From positions 26,265 through 90,264 of the forward strand of contig JAQCHZ010000011.1 of NCBI GenBank assembly GCA_027618835.1: 64,000 nucleotides of DNA. The letters are read 5' to 3'. The DNA is from Chloroflexota bacterium. GTDB taxonomy: Bacteria > Chloroflexota > Dehalococcoidia > Lucifugimonadales > Lucifugimonadaceae. The notes beneath the pieces are model-generated. The model saw only the letters and a list, made by a program, of their open reading frames with translations, was not told the origin of the DNA and searched no databases. Both the position numbers and the translations under genes were made by a program. Shown piece after piece: positions 1 to 8,187 of the stretch (its first letter is position 1; every line of letters starts with the position of its first letter).

Positions 1-356
1 CCTGCTGGAATTTTCACGTCAGACGAGCCCTTCCAGATCGGATTGGACATCCTCACGGTAGGCCAGTTGTCTTTCTGTTCCCACTGCATGTCGCAGCCGA
101 GAGCAGATGACTCCTGAATGATCGAGAAGTAAGGAGCGATCGTGTCGAAGCCAAGTTCGGTGTACGCGGTGGCCGCTAAGCGAGCATTCATCTCACCATC
201 GCGATTGGCGTCAGGGAACGGAGCGCCAACGAGGTCCATCAGTTCGACCGTCGCGACATTGGTCGGGGTACAAACAGGTGGACGGTCGACTGGTTCTCCG
301 GCGAGAGCGGCCATTACACGTTCTCGGGAGGTCATTTTTTCAATTACGGGTGACAT
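1..356 (-). CDS. MtaA/CmuA-type methyltransferase (uroporphyrinogen decarboxylase superfamily), partial
   Basis: Reading the minus strand from an ATG at 354-356 gives about 118 residues without a stop to the window edge, so the C-terminal two thirds are missing. The opening (TSRERVMAALAGEPVDRPPV, then a NVATVELMDL segment) is the N-terminal signature of the MtaA/CmuA branch of the uroporphyrinogen decarboxylase superfamily, which moves methyl groups between corrinoid proteins and an acceptor. A second Met seven residues in (MTSRERV) may be the true start. The gene lies 18 bases downstream of the unknown gene at 375-1046 and is the last gene of a four-gene minus-strand set with a homocysteine methyltransferase, which favours a methyl-transfer role over haem synthesis. 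The metal-ligand region is outside the window, so substrate cannot be read. Confidence 0.72.
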   Translation of the reverse strand, partial: MSPVIEKMTSRERVMAALAGEPVDRPPVCTPTNVATVELMDLVGAPFPDANRDGEMNARLAATAYTELGFDTIAPYFSIIQESSALGCDMQWEQKDNWPTVRMSNPIWKGSSDVKIPA

Positions 357-374
357 GTGATCTTGTCCTGAAGA

Positions 375-1046
375 CTAACTCTGTGCGAATCCGAGTGTTT
401 GCGTGTTCATCTGGCCGGCCATTTCGTCTTGCTCAAGCTGAGCTTCAACAGCGCTGACGTTGCGAGCTAGGGGAAGGATTAGCCGAGCGAAGTTGTCGTA
501 TCGCTTGCCATCGGGGAATGAAAATTGGTTTTTGCCGACACGTGTGCAACCCGAATAGCGAATGAATCCGCCAATTGCGGCCATGACGCGCCTCTCTGGT
601 CGTTCTGCCTGGCCTTCCGTAGAAACTGTGTAAACGTATTGATCGTCAACTTGTTCGCCATCAATTACATAAGTTAGCTTGGTCTTGGTATCAGGGGCAG
701 TGATTCGACCGGACGGTAGTTCAAGTGCTGGATCTTTTTCGACAGCTGCAGTGAACATAAACCGGAGTGCTCTATCTAGTTTTAAGTCTGAAATCAATCG
801 AAGTTGATTGGATGATCCCTCGACGGCTTCTACATCGCCAAGTAGAACACATCGGTCGCGTATTTGCTCGATTCGAGCATCGATGCCATCTAGAGTGCTA
901 TAGCTGAAAATGGTCATCAGCCCATCTTTTATGAAAAGACCGATAGTGACATCGTTGAAGTGTGGATCGATTGAAACTAGTTCAATGCATTGACCCAAAC
1001 TTTTTACCTGCTCAACAATTCTAGAATTTTGTGCCGACGGGGGCAT
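375..1046 (-). CDS. Unrecognised conserved-looking protein in methyltransferase operon
   Basis: A 223-residue soluble protein starting at ATG 1046, chosen because an AGAGG Shine-Dalgarno lies just upstream. The longer frame up to 1133 would run into the upstream gene. I see no signal peptide, membrane segment or metal-binding cluster. The N-terminal half alternates beta-like and helical stretches (SIDPHFNDVTIGLFIKDG, then a DGIDARIEQIRDRCVLLGD helix). The C-terminal half holds a GGFIRYSGCTRVG loop and ends with a Gln/Met-rich tail. It starts 25 bases after the homocysteine methyltransferase gene and is followed after 18 bases by the MtaA-like gene, so it is almost certainly co-transcribed and may serve the same methyl-transfer process. 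No family could be named. Confidence 0.7.
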   Translation of the reverse strand: MPPSAQNSRIVEQVKSLGQCIELVSIDPHFNDVTIGLFIKDGLMTIFSYSTLDGIDARIEQIRDRCVLLGDVEAVEGSSNQLRLISDLKLDRALRFMFTAAVEKDPALELPSGRITAPDTKTKLTYVIDGEQVDDQYVYTVSTEGQAERPERRVMAAIGGFIRYSGCTRVGKNQFSFPDGKRYDNFARLILPLARNVSAVEAQLEQDEMAGQMNTQTLGFAQS

Positions 1047-1071
1047 CAGTGACCTCTTTACAGATGTTCGG

Positions 1072-1968
1072 TTACGCTCGCACACATTGTACGAGTGCTC
1101 GGATGTGATCGGCAGTGGTTCCGCAGCATCCACCGAGGATATTTATCGGAAGTTCAGCGAGCTCACGGTAGTGCTTCGCCATGAATTCCGGTGTTTCAAG
1201 GTAGCAGGTCTCACCATTTTTGATAATCGGCAGCCCTGCATTTGATTGAACAACTAGGTACTTGTCGGTTACGGCTCGCATACGAGTCGCAATTTCAACC
1301 ATCTTCTCGATGCCATTGCCACAGTTTGTCCCAACGACATCGGCTCCAGCTTCTTCAAGACCTTCTACGGCCTGTTCGGGAGTAACGCCCATCATCGTGA
1401 AGTAACCGCGCGGTCCTTTATCGAAGACCATAGTCGCCATTACTACGAGCCCAGTTGTCTCCTTGGCGGCACGTACGGCGATCGCAGCTTCTTCGATGGA
1501 GAGCTGTGTTTCGATCATCACGGCGTCGGCACCGCCGGCCTCGAATGCTTTCGACATTTCTGAGAATGTTTCGTAAAGCTCGTCTTCAGTAGCTGCCCCC
1601 AATGGCTCTATGAACTCGCCAGTGGGGCCGATCGAACCTGCTACGAATTTCCCTTCAGGAGCGACGGCACGTGCGTGCTCGGCAGCTAACTTATTCAGTT
1701 CAAACAGTCGATCGCCAGCGCCGTAGCGTTCGAGCATGAACTTATTGCCACCAAATGAGTTGGTGAGAACGATGTCGGAACCGGCATCGAAATATTGCTT
1801 CGACATCCCTTTAACAACGTCAGGGTTGTTGGCGTTCATGAGTTCAGGGCTGCCGCCAGGTTCCAGACCATTGTTCTGAAGGTATGTTCCGGTCGCTCCG
1901 TCAAAAATCAACGTGTCGCCGGCCGCTAGTCGGTCAAGAATGCCTGGTTTTCCGTCAGAAGCTGCCAA
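1072..1968 (-). CDS. Homocysteine S-methyltransferase family protein (BHMT/MmuM/MetH N-domain type)
   Basis: About 298 residues, the length of a free-standing homocysteine methyltransferase barrel. The zinc thiolate signature is complete: Cys in GTNCGNG and the Cys pair in GGCCGTT near the C-terminus. The substrate-loop motif FDGATGTYLQ is near the N-terminus, and LTNSFGGN and IETQLSIEEA follow as in BHMT and the MetH homocysteine domain. Family members move a methyl group from betaine, S-methylmethionine or methylcob(III)alamin to homocysteine to make methionine. The start is a TTG with GGAGAG upstream. The neighbouring MtaA/CmuA-type gene and 'virulence factor' gene point to a corrinoid or folate methyl donor rather than free betaine, but that is inference. 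Confidence 0.88.
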   Translation of the reverse strand: MAASDGKPGILDRLAAGDTLIFDGATGTYLQNNGLEPGGSPELMNANNPDVVKGMSKQYFDAGSDIVLTNSFGGNKFMLERYGAGDRLFELNKLAAEHARAVAPEGKFVAGSIGPTGEFIEPLGAATEDELYETFSEMSKAFEAGGADAVMIETQLSIEEAAIAVRAAKETTGLVVMATMVFDKGPRGYFTMMGVTPEQAVEGLEEAGADVVGTNCGNGIEKMVEIATRMRAVTDKYLVVQSNAGLPIIKNGETCYLETPEFMAKHYRELAELPINILGGCCGTTADHIRALVQCVRA

Positions 1969-2038
1969 ATGTTCTCTCCAAAATGTTTCGTTCGTTATTA
2001 AGTGCCGATGGATTAGATTTGCTTAGCGGGCTTTAGAT

Positions 2039-2377
2039 TTAATCTTGTGCCCAATGGTCGATCGCACCTGGTACTGGGTTTCGTGTTCCATCTTCGTGCA
2101 GTTTAATGATCCGTTTTACAAAATTGGAAGGTATTTTCTCCAATTCGAGCGCTAGTTGCTCTGCTGCGTCTTTCGCCTTGGCCTCTGAATCGATGTATTC
2201 GCCGAATGCCCATGCGTCGAGATATTCGTCGGTTCCTTCGCTTCCGTCTTTCATAGCGACAGCATCGGCTGCCTTCTGAAATCGATCTTCCAGTTGCCTT
2301 GAAATTCGTCCTTCGGCATCCTCTGCCTGAACTTGAACGGGGATCTCTTTCCAGTACATAACGCGCACGCGTGTCAT
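2039..2377 (-). CDS. 'Virulence factor' family small protein linked to methyl transfer
   Basis: A 112-residue protein starting at ATG 2377 (MTRVRVMYWKEIPVQV), preferred over an ATG six codons upstream. The opening YWKEIPVQVQAED, the SRQLEDRFQKAADAVAMKDG helix and the DEYLDAW segment match the Pfam family labelled Virulence_fact. That name is historical: bacterial members usually sit among corrinoid methyltransferase and homocysteine methyltransferase genes. It is here the first gene of the minus-strand set, 70 bases ahead of the homocysteine methyltransferase, consistent with a helper role in one-carbon transfer. There is no signal peptide or membrane segment, and the molecular function is unknown. 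Confidence 0.72.
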   Translation of the reverse strand: MTRVRVMYWKEIPVQVQAEDAEGRISRQLEDRFQKAADAVAMKDGSEGTDEYLDAWAFGEYIDSEAKAKDAAEQLALELEKIPSNFVKRIIKLHEDGTRNPVPGAIDHWAQD

Positions 2378-2552
2378 ATTGAGTAGTCCATCCAACTATC
2401 GTTGCTGTCGAGTCGTTCGAACCAGCATGGACGATAATCGTAGCATCGTGACGATCTCGTGATCATAACCAACGGGCAATTTTTGGTGATCGCCTATATG
2501 CTCGCTGTAATAGTTCGTTCTACATCGTATTGAGCAGTTAAAAGTCGGTCCT

Positions 2553-3548
2553 TTGAAATCAGATGCAAAAGATGGTGTGTTTCGAGTTGTAGTGCCCGAT
2601 GACGATCCGGCGGTATTCGCCGATTCTGCAGCGATGGCTAGATTACGACGCATTCCGAACGTTGAGGTTAAGTCGTTTACAGAACGTCCAAATAATCCGT
2701 ACACGCTCATCGACAGAATCTCTGGTGCACACACATTGATAGTTGCTCGTACAACTACAAATGTGACGAATACGATACTCGAATCTGTCACTCCGCAACT
2801 CAAACACATTGCGATCTGGGGAACGGCTGCGGACCACATAGCGTTAGAAGCCACCCGTCGTCTCGATATTGTGGTTACGAATACCCCTAACACAGCGACT
2901 GTCGCGGTGGCAGAGCATGCCTTGGCCTTGTTGATGTCTTTGGCTCGAAAGATACCGCAGCTCGATCTCAGGGTGAGAGACGGAGAGTGGCCTGGAGGAC
3001 AACTTACCCAGTTAGCGGGGAAAACTTTGGGAATTGTAGGAACAGGTGCGGTGGGTATTCGATTAGCTCGAATTGCCGAGGGGATCGGAATGCGGATTTT
3101 GATGAGTTCGCTCAGTGAATCAAGCGAAGCAACATCAATCGATGAACGTTCGAACAGGAGTGAGGTAAGTTTTTCAGAGTTGTTGGCGAGCGCTGATGCC
3201 ATTTCAGTCCATGCTCGGCTAACCCCACAAACGCGTTCAATGTTCGGTCCGGCTGAATTCTCGCGGATGAAACCCACGGCATTATTCGTGAATACGGCAC
3301 GTGGGCAGTTGGTGAATAGCATGGCGCTCGCCGAGGCTCTCGCTAACGAAACGATTGCTGGCGCAGCGCTTGATGTTTTCGACAATGAGCCACTTGATCG
3401 GAATTCGGTATTAACTCGTCTTCCTAACGTGATATTGACTCCGCACATCGCTTCAAACACTAGCGAAGCACTTACAGTTTCGCTGAACATGGTTGTCGAT
3501 AATGTGGTCGATTTCTTGCAGGGTCGCGTACGACATAGGGTCGGCTGA
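2553..3548 (+). CDS. D-isomer-specific 2-hydroxyacid dehydrogenase (NAD-dependent)
   Basis: About 331 residues, normal for the D-2-hydroxyacid dehydrogenase family (phosphoglycerate, glyoxylate and hydroxypyruvate reductases). The Rossmann motif GIVGTGAVG lies near residue 165. The catalytic triad is visible: Arg in FVNTARGQLVN, Glu in DVFDNEPLD and His in LTPHIAS. It oxidises or reduces a 2-hydroxy acid / 2-keto acid pair with NAD(P). The start is a TTG; no in-frame ATG is available near the N-terminus. It is divergent from the methyl-transfer genes. Length and lack of an ACT domain argue against SerA proper, but the substrate cannot be assigned. Confidence 0.88.
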   Translation: MKSDAKDGVFRVVVPDDDPAVFADSAAMARLRRIPNVEVKSFTERPNNPYTLIDRISGAHTLIVARTTTNVTNTILESVTPQLKHIAIWGTAADHIALEATRRLDIVVTNTPNTATVAVAEHALALLMSLARKIPQLDLRVRDGEWPGGQLTQLAGKTLGIVGTGAVGIRLARIAEGIGMRILMSSLSESSEATSIDERSNRSEVSFSELLASADAISVHARLTPQTRSMFGPAEFSRMKPTALFVNTARGQLVNSMALAEALANETIAGAALDVFDNEPLDRNSVLTRLPNVILTPHIASNTSEALTVSLNMVVDNVVDFLQGRVRHRVG

Positions 3549-3596
3549 ACGGTCGCCTAATCACTAAATGAATGACCATTAGGGCTTGCCTAAATG

Positions 3597-3626
3597 TTGA
3601 CATCGGCAAAACTGCCTTCATATAAT
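3597..3626 (+). promoter_or_regulatory. Near-perfect sigma-70-type promoter for the ABC importer
   Basis: TTGACA at 3597-3602 and TATAAT at 3621-3626 are exact consensus boxes separated by 18 bases. The predicted start near 3633 would give a 5' leader of roughly 180 bases before the lipoprotein start at 3816. The leader contains a short hairpin (GACCC, loop, GGGTC) about 30 bases before the start codon, then a strong GAGGAGG ribosome binding site. Nothing else in 3549-3815 looks coding. Confidence 0.75.
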
Positions 3627-3815
3627 CCGTTCTCTATGTTTTGAGTTGCCGAGTGAACACTCGTTGATTAATTGCGCTATTTGTGTGCAATTTAAAAAAC
3701 GGGCTGATCTCAACGATTACCTCAAAACTGGAACATGACGTGGTGTTTGGATTTTGATCCGGGCGCCTGACAAAGACCCAATTGCGGGTCATTGCACGTC
3801 TGAGGAGGAAATACA

Positions 3816-5735
3816 TTGTTTAAGACAAACAAGATGAAGCTCATAATTGGGCTTCTGATTGGTGCATCAATGGCAGCTCTCGTCGCTTGTGGTGGTACAG
3901 AAACCATTACAGTCGTTGAAACTGTTGTTGTTAAAGGTGACACTGTAGAAGTCATCAAAGAAGTCAAGGGTGACGACGTTATCGTTGTTGCTACTGCTAC
4001 TTCAGTTCCGGCGGCTCAGCCAGACGTACCTGAAGAGCTGATTTCAGCACCAGACACATCCACACCTGCTGACACGGCTGTAATCGCCGTCAACAGCAGC
4101 GACATGGGTGCACAGAACGGACTGAACGAAGCTGGCTCTGGCGACGGTCTAAAGAACATCGGAATTGCCGAAACTTTGTTCCGTCGTGCTCCAGATGACA
4201 GCACATTGAACTGGATAGCGAACGACTTCACTATTGCGTCGGACCTGTCCAGCGCAACTGTGAAGATTCAGCAGGGAATCCCTTTCCAGGTTGTTGACGG
4301 CTTTGACGCCGGCGACCTAACAGCACACGACGTTGCGTTCTCAATGAACAACGCCAACAGCGTGACAACTCCTGAGTCCATTCATGGACAGGCTGGTGAT
4401 TTCGCCGGTCTCTGGGGTGAGTGGACTGCTGTTGACGACGAAACTATTGAGTTCAACTTCAATTCGTATGACTCGACTTGGAAAGACGACTTCGTCAACC
4501 AGTCAGGTCAGGCTCTCTCAATTTTGTCGAAGAAAGCTTACGACGAAAAAGGGAGCGAATGGGTTCGTGACCGCGTTGTCGCAACTGGTCCTTACCAAAT
4601 CGAAGAATGGCTTCGAGATGAGTCATACACGATCGTTAACCGAGAAGGCACTCACTGGAACAGTGATCTAGAGCCAAAGACCGATCGAGTTCAGATTATT
4701 CAGGTAACTGAAGCAACCACTCGAACATCGCTTCTGCGAACCGGTCAGGTTGACATTGCTCATCTAGAGCCTAAAGACGCTGCCAAGTTCGACTTGACAG
4801 AGTTCACCCAGACAACCTCGGGTGGTGCGGTGCAGCTTGGTATTTTCTTCGCAGGTAACCTGTGGGAAGACAAATATGCTGGTGGAGACCTCGAGGGTCA
4901 GGATCTTCCACCTAAGGCAACTTTTGTTCACGACTTGGCATGGATTGGCAAGCCTGGAACATCACACGGTGCAGATGACCTAGAACAGGCCAAGACTGTT
5001 CGTCTTGCTCTGGCTCTCGCCATCGACCGTGACCTTGTAAACGACAACCTGCTTAATGGCCTTGGTGCGCCAGTTTACGTTACGTACTTCAACGCAGCTT
5101 CGCCTAACTGGGACTCCAAGTACGAATACGCTTACGACCCAGACGAGTCTATTCGTTTGATCAATAGCCTTGATGCTGACTACCAGGGCGGTGGACCAAA
5201 AGATGGACCTCTAGGCAGCAACGCCTTTGAAATCTCCGTCTATGCTGGTCCTGAACTCGGTGGTGGCGCATCTATCACTGGTGAAATTGCTGACGCTGTA
5301 GCCGGCTTCTGGCAAGACATCGGTCTGGCGACGTTCTCACTGAAGTTCTCATACACGACCTTCCGACCTACTGTTGTTGGTCGAGCAAACACCCACCCAT
5401 GGATCACATCTTGTGACAAGGGTAGGGCGTCTAACCCATGGCACTTCCCTAAGGGCCTTGTACAGACTTCCCTGACACGTGGTGGTTTTTCATGTGGTTT
5501 CGAATCGCCAGTCATTCACGGTCTATACGAGCGAATGGCGCAGGCTCCTGACTCTGCAACTGCAACTCAGGCTGCTAACGAATACCTCGAGTACGTTCAC
5601 GACCAGGTTCTTCAGCCTGGTGTTGTACACGTTCCTGACGCTTTCTACTTCAACAACAAAAAAGTAAAGAGCTTCCCAATGGATCTAGCTGCAGCTTCAA
5701 ACCTCAACTCACTTTGGAACCTCGAACTCAAGTAG
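3816..5735 (+). CDS. ABC transporter substrate-binding lipoprotein, family 5 (peptide/nickel/oligosaccharide type)
   Basis: A 639-residue extracytoplasmic solute-binding lipoprotein. It starts at TTG 3816 behind GAGGAGG. The signal peptide (LIIGLLIGASMAALVAC) ends in a lipobox with the modified Cys at residue 25. A Thr/Val/Glu-rich linker follows, of the kind common in Chloroflexota binding proteins. The body shows family-5 (DppA/OppA) landmarks: a SDLSSATVKIQQGIPF segment, TAHDVAFS, VATGPYQIEEW, a LALALAIDRDLV helix and a C-terminal YFNNKKVKSF region. It delivers ligand to the two permeases downstream. The perfect promoter and the hairpin after its stop fit high expression of the binding protein relative to the permeases. 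Ligand is unknown; no ATP-binding subunit gene lies in the window. Confidence 0.92.
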   Translation: MFKTNKMKLIIGLLIGASMAALVACGGTETITVVETVVVKGDTVEVIKEVKGDDVIVVATATSVPAAQPDVPEELISAPDTSTPADTAVIAVNSSDMGAQNGLNEAGSGDGLKNIGIAETLFRRAPDDSTLNWIANDFTIASDLSSATVKIQQGIPFQVVDGFDAGDLTAHDVAFSMNNANSVTTPESIHGQAGDFAGLWGEWTAVDDETIEFNFNSYDSTWKDDFVNQSGQALSILSKKAYDEKGSEWVRDRVVATGPYQIEEWLRDESYTIVNREGTHWNSDLEPKTDRVQIIQVTEATTRTSLLRTGQVDIAHLEPKDAAKFDLTEFTQTTSGGAVQLGIFFAGNLWEDKYAGGDLEGQDLPPKATFVHDLAWIGKPGTSHGADDLEQAKTVRLALALAIDRDLVNDNLLNGLGAPVYVTYFNAASPNWDSKYEYAYDPDESIRLINSLDADYQGGGPKDGPLGSNAFEISVYAGPELGGGASITGEIADAVAGFWQDIGLATFSLKFSYTTFRPTVVGRANTHPWITSCDKGRASNPWHFPKGLVQTSLTRGGFSCGFESPVIHGLYERMAQAPDSATATQAANEYLEYVHDQVLQPGVVHVPDAFYFNNKKVKSFPMDLAAASNLNSLWNLELK

Positions 5736-5785
5736 TTCGACTTCTAGATGATGTTGACTGTTTGAAACGGTTAGCGTAATACGAC

Positions 5786-5822
5786 GAAGGGGCCCGTCAT
5801 TTTTTTTTTGGCGGGCCCCTTC
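5786..5822 (+). terminator. Strong GC hairpin after the binding-protein gene, T-run in the loop
   Basis: A perfect 11-bp inverted repeat (GAAGGGGCCCG at 5786-5796 and CGGGCCCCTTC at 5812-5822) encloses a loop containing a run of ten T. A classic intrinsic terminator has its T-run after the stem, and none follows here. It may be a leaky terminator or a 3'-end stabiliser that keeps the binding-protein message abundant while allowing some read-through into the permeases. Confidence 0.6.
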
Positions 5823-5952
5823 TCATTTAACTATGATCAATGTCTAAAACCATGCGATTTTCATGATTAGTTCGGAGGCAAGAACGGCGAAATATGCTAG
5901 TCTCAGTTAGTTCTTGTCACTCGTAGTTATCTTGTGGGATTCAAGGGAATCA

Positions 5953-6888
5953 ATGCGGCGTTTTATTATTCGTAGATTTGTGTTTTCATTAGTCAGTATT
6001 GTGGTTGCGACCATGGCAGTATTTTTGCTGTCTAGGGCATCAGGCGACCCATTGCTTCTATATGCAACGTCGGGCTACGGTCTGACAGTTGAAAGTGAAG
6101 CGGCGCTTCGAAAGCGATTAGCGCTTGACCGCCCAGTCCCCGTGCAATATGCGCTTTGGCTCGGACGAACCCTCAAAGGTGACATGGGTGAGACTATTAG
6201 GGATCGTAAGCCGGTGGCTCGTGTGGTTCTCCAACGACTGCCTGCAACTCTTCATCTAGGGGCTACCGCGTTCATTCTTTCATTTGTGGTCGGTATTCCG
6301 CTTGGAATTCTGTCTGCGGTGAAACGCGGAAGTATTTGGGACTATCTCGGTAGATTCTTTGCATTGCTAGGGCAGGCGGTGCCTCAATTTTGGCTCGGCC
6401 TTGTATTGATAATGCTGTTTGCAGTGAAATGGCAGATATTCCCGGCGGGGCTCAAGGGCGACAATTTCTGGGATGTTAAATTCTTAGTGCTACCGACCAT
6501 CACTCTGGCATCAGGTGGATTTGCGTTCTACATGCGGATCACTAGAACGGCGATGTTAGAAGTGCTTGATTCCGAGTACGTTCGACTTGCACGAGCCAAA
6601 GGTGTGGGCAACAACAAAGTAATTTGGAAGCACGCATTCAAAAATGCTCTGATTCAACCTTTAACGGGTATGACATTGGGATTGACCTTCTTCCTTACCG
6701 GCTCAGTTTTGGTGGAGAAAATTTTTGCTTGGCCTGGAATGGGCGAAATGGCTATCGTGGCTGTGAACAATAACGACTTCCCCGTACTGCAAGGCGTGGT
6801 GTTCTTCTTCACAATTTTGTTCGTCGGTATGACTTTCATAACCGACCTCTTGTACGCATTCATCGATCCGAGAATTCGGTACGAATAG
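5953..6888 (+). CDS. ABC transporter permease, DppB/OppB family
   Basis: About 311 residues with six hydrophobic segments, the DppB topology. The start MRRFIIRRFVFSLVSI at 5953 matches how DppB proteins begin and is preferred over an upstream start at 5914. The large periplasmic segment after TM1 holds the RLALDRPVPVQY and GDMGETIRD signatures. The EAA loop for ATPase contact is at EYVRLARAKGVGNNKVIWKH. It ends in ITDLLYAFIDPRIRYE, the standard DppB C-terminus. It forms the inner-membrane channel with the permease at 6926 for the solute bound by the lipoprotein at 3816. Confidence 0.92.
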   Translation: MRRFIIRRFVFSLVSIVVATMAVFLLSRASGDPLLLYATSGYGLTVESEAALRKRLALDRPVPVQYALWLGRTLKGDMGETIRDRKPVARVVLQRLPATLHLGATAFILSFVVGIPLGILSAVKRGSIWDYLGRFFALLGQAVPQFWLGLVLIMLFAVKWQIFPAGLKGDNFWDVKFLVLPTITLASGGFAFYMRITRTAMLEVLDSEYVRLARAKGVGNNKVIWKHAFKNALIQPLTGMTLGLTFFLTGSVLVEKIFAWPGMGEMAIVAVNNNDFPVLQGVVFFFTILFVGMTFITDLLYAFIDPRIRYE

Positions 6889-6925
6889 TCCGACCCGAAT
6901 TTACTAGACTAACGAGACTTAGTGC

Positions 6926-7978
6926 ATGCATATGGCTCAACAGGCTGACATTCAAATAACAGATACCGAAATCAACGTCGGTTCCAAAGAGGGCGCGCGT
7001 GCGAAAGCAAAACGTTCGTTACCTGCACAATTAATCTACTTCTTACGTCGATGGCCATTAATTCCTCTGATAATCATGATCGTTCTGGTTATTACAGGCA
7101 TTTTTGCTCCGCAGATTTCCCCCGCTGATCCGATCGAGCAGTCGCTTTCTTTCAGGAATTTCCCACCAACATGGGGTGCTGCAAGACCTGAATTCAACAC
7201 AGCCCCTAATCCTGCTGACTACGACTTGACAATCACGAAAGAAAAATCTGCGTTCAATCGAGCAAAGAAAACTACTTTCCCGCGTAGCAAGTACGTTCTT
7301 GGTGCCGACAACTTAGGGCGTGACGTTCTGTCACGAGTTATCCACGGTGCAAGGGTTTCTCTGAAGGTAACGGCTTATGCTCTGACTTCGGGAATTATCA
7401 TCGGTTCACTGATGGGCATCGCCGCAGGGTATTTCGGTGGATGGACTGACGAAATATTAATGCGATTCGTCGACATTTTCCTGGCCCTACCGTTCATTTT
7501 GATAGCACTAGTAATTGCGCAACTGTTCTTAACTTCAGGAGGTGCGGCCGAAGGGGTCGTGATCTTACTGATCGCTCTGGTCGCATGGACTCCGTTCGTG
7601 CGGCAGGTTCGAGCTGACGTGCTGACGATTCGTGGGCAGGAATATGTGCAGGCAGCGAAGATTTCCGGTGCGTCTCATATCCGTATCGTTCTCAAGCACA
7701 TCTTACCTGGAACATTCAGCACGATTCTTGTGGTTGCTTCACTACGTGTTGGTCAGTTGATCCTCACTGAGTCGACTCTGTCGTTCCTTGGTGCAGGTAT
7801 TCCAGACCCAATCCCAGCGTGGGGTAAGAGTGTTGCTGACGGACGACAGTTCATTGAAGAGGCTTGGTGGATTTCGTTCTGGCCTGGATTTGCGATCTTC
7901 TTGGTCGTGATGGCGTTGAACTTCTTCGGAGACTGGCTGCGAGATCGACTCGACCCACGGTTGCGTCAGCTCGACTAG
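6926..7978 (+). CDS. ABC transporter permease, DppC/OppC family
   Basis: 350 residues, slightly long for DppC because of a soluble N-terminal arm and an extended periplasmic segment (about residues 65-125) after TM1. DppC landmarks are clear: the YVLGADNLGRDVLSRVIHGA motif, SLMGIAAGYFGGWTDE, the EAA loop at GQEYVQAAKISGASHIRIV, and the ending FFGDWLRDRLDPRLRQ. Two Met codons (6926 and 6932) compete for the start. The gene follows its DppB partner by 37 bases and is followed by a terminator at 8001. The ATPase genes that power the transporter are not in the window. Confidence 0.92.
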   Translation: MHMAQQADIQITDTEINVGSKEGARAKAKRSLPAQLIYFLRRWPLIPLIIMIVLVITGIFAPQISPADPIEQSLSFRNFPPTWGAARPEFNTAPNPADYDLTITKEKSAFNRAKKTTFPRSKYVLGADNLGRDVLSRVIHGARVSLKVTAYALTSGIIIGSLMGIAAGYFGGWTDEILMRFVDIFLALPFILIALVIAQLFLTSGGAAEGVVILLIALVAWTPFVRQVRADVLTIRGQEYVQAAKISGASHIRIVLKHILPGTFSTILVVASLRVGQLILTESTLSFLGAGIPDPIPAWGKSVADGRQFIEEAWWISFWPGFAIFLVVMALNFFGDWLRDRLDPRLRQLD

Positions 7979-8000
7979 TAATGGTTTGTAGAAACTCATG

Positions 8001-8032
8001 AAAAGGCGTCTGACTCATCCGGCGCCTTTTTT
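8001..8032 (+). terminator. Intrinsic terminator after the dppC-type permease
   Basis: AAAAGGCG at 8001-8008 pairs with CGCCTTTT at 8023-8030, followed by more T. It lies 22 bases after the permease stop, a standard position and form for a Rho-independent terminator. Confidence 0.8.
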
Positions 8033-8091
8033 GTTGGTAAATATCGTCATGGTTCAACGGAGATAGTTCAGAAGTCGAACAATGTTGGAGC

Positions 8092-8097
8092 TATAAT
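8092..8097 (+). promoter_or_regulatory. Candidate -10 box (TATAAT) ahead of the HIBADH-family gene
   Basis: An exact TATAAT lies about 90 bases before the start at 8188, just after the terminator of the previous operon. The upstream -35 region is poor (TTCAGA at 19-base spacing is the best match), so this rests mainly on the -10 box and on position. Confidence 0.4.
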
Positions 8098-8187
8098 CGC
8101 GTCGCTACTTCAGCGGGGTTGTTTCTCAATTCTCTAATTTTCGTTTCCACAATTTGAAACCAATTGTTATTTGAAGGATTCAAAGTA

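Noticed and set aside
2396..3490. 364-residue minus-strand open frame
   Set aside because: It lies wholly opposite the 2-hydroxyacid dehydrogenase, whose catalytic motifs are complete; its own translation is low-complexity Ser/Ala/Thr with no family likeness.
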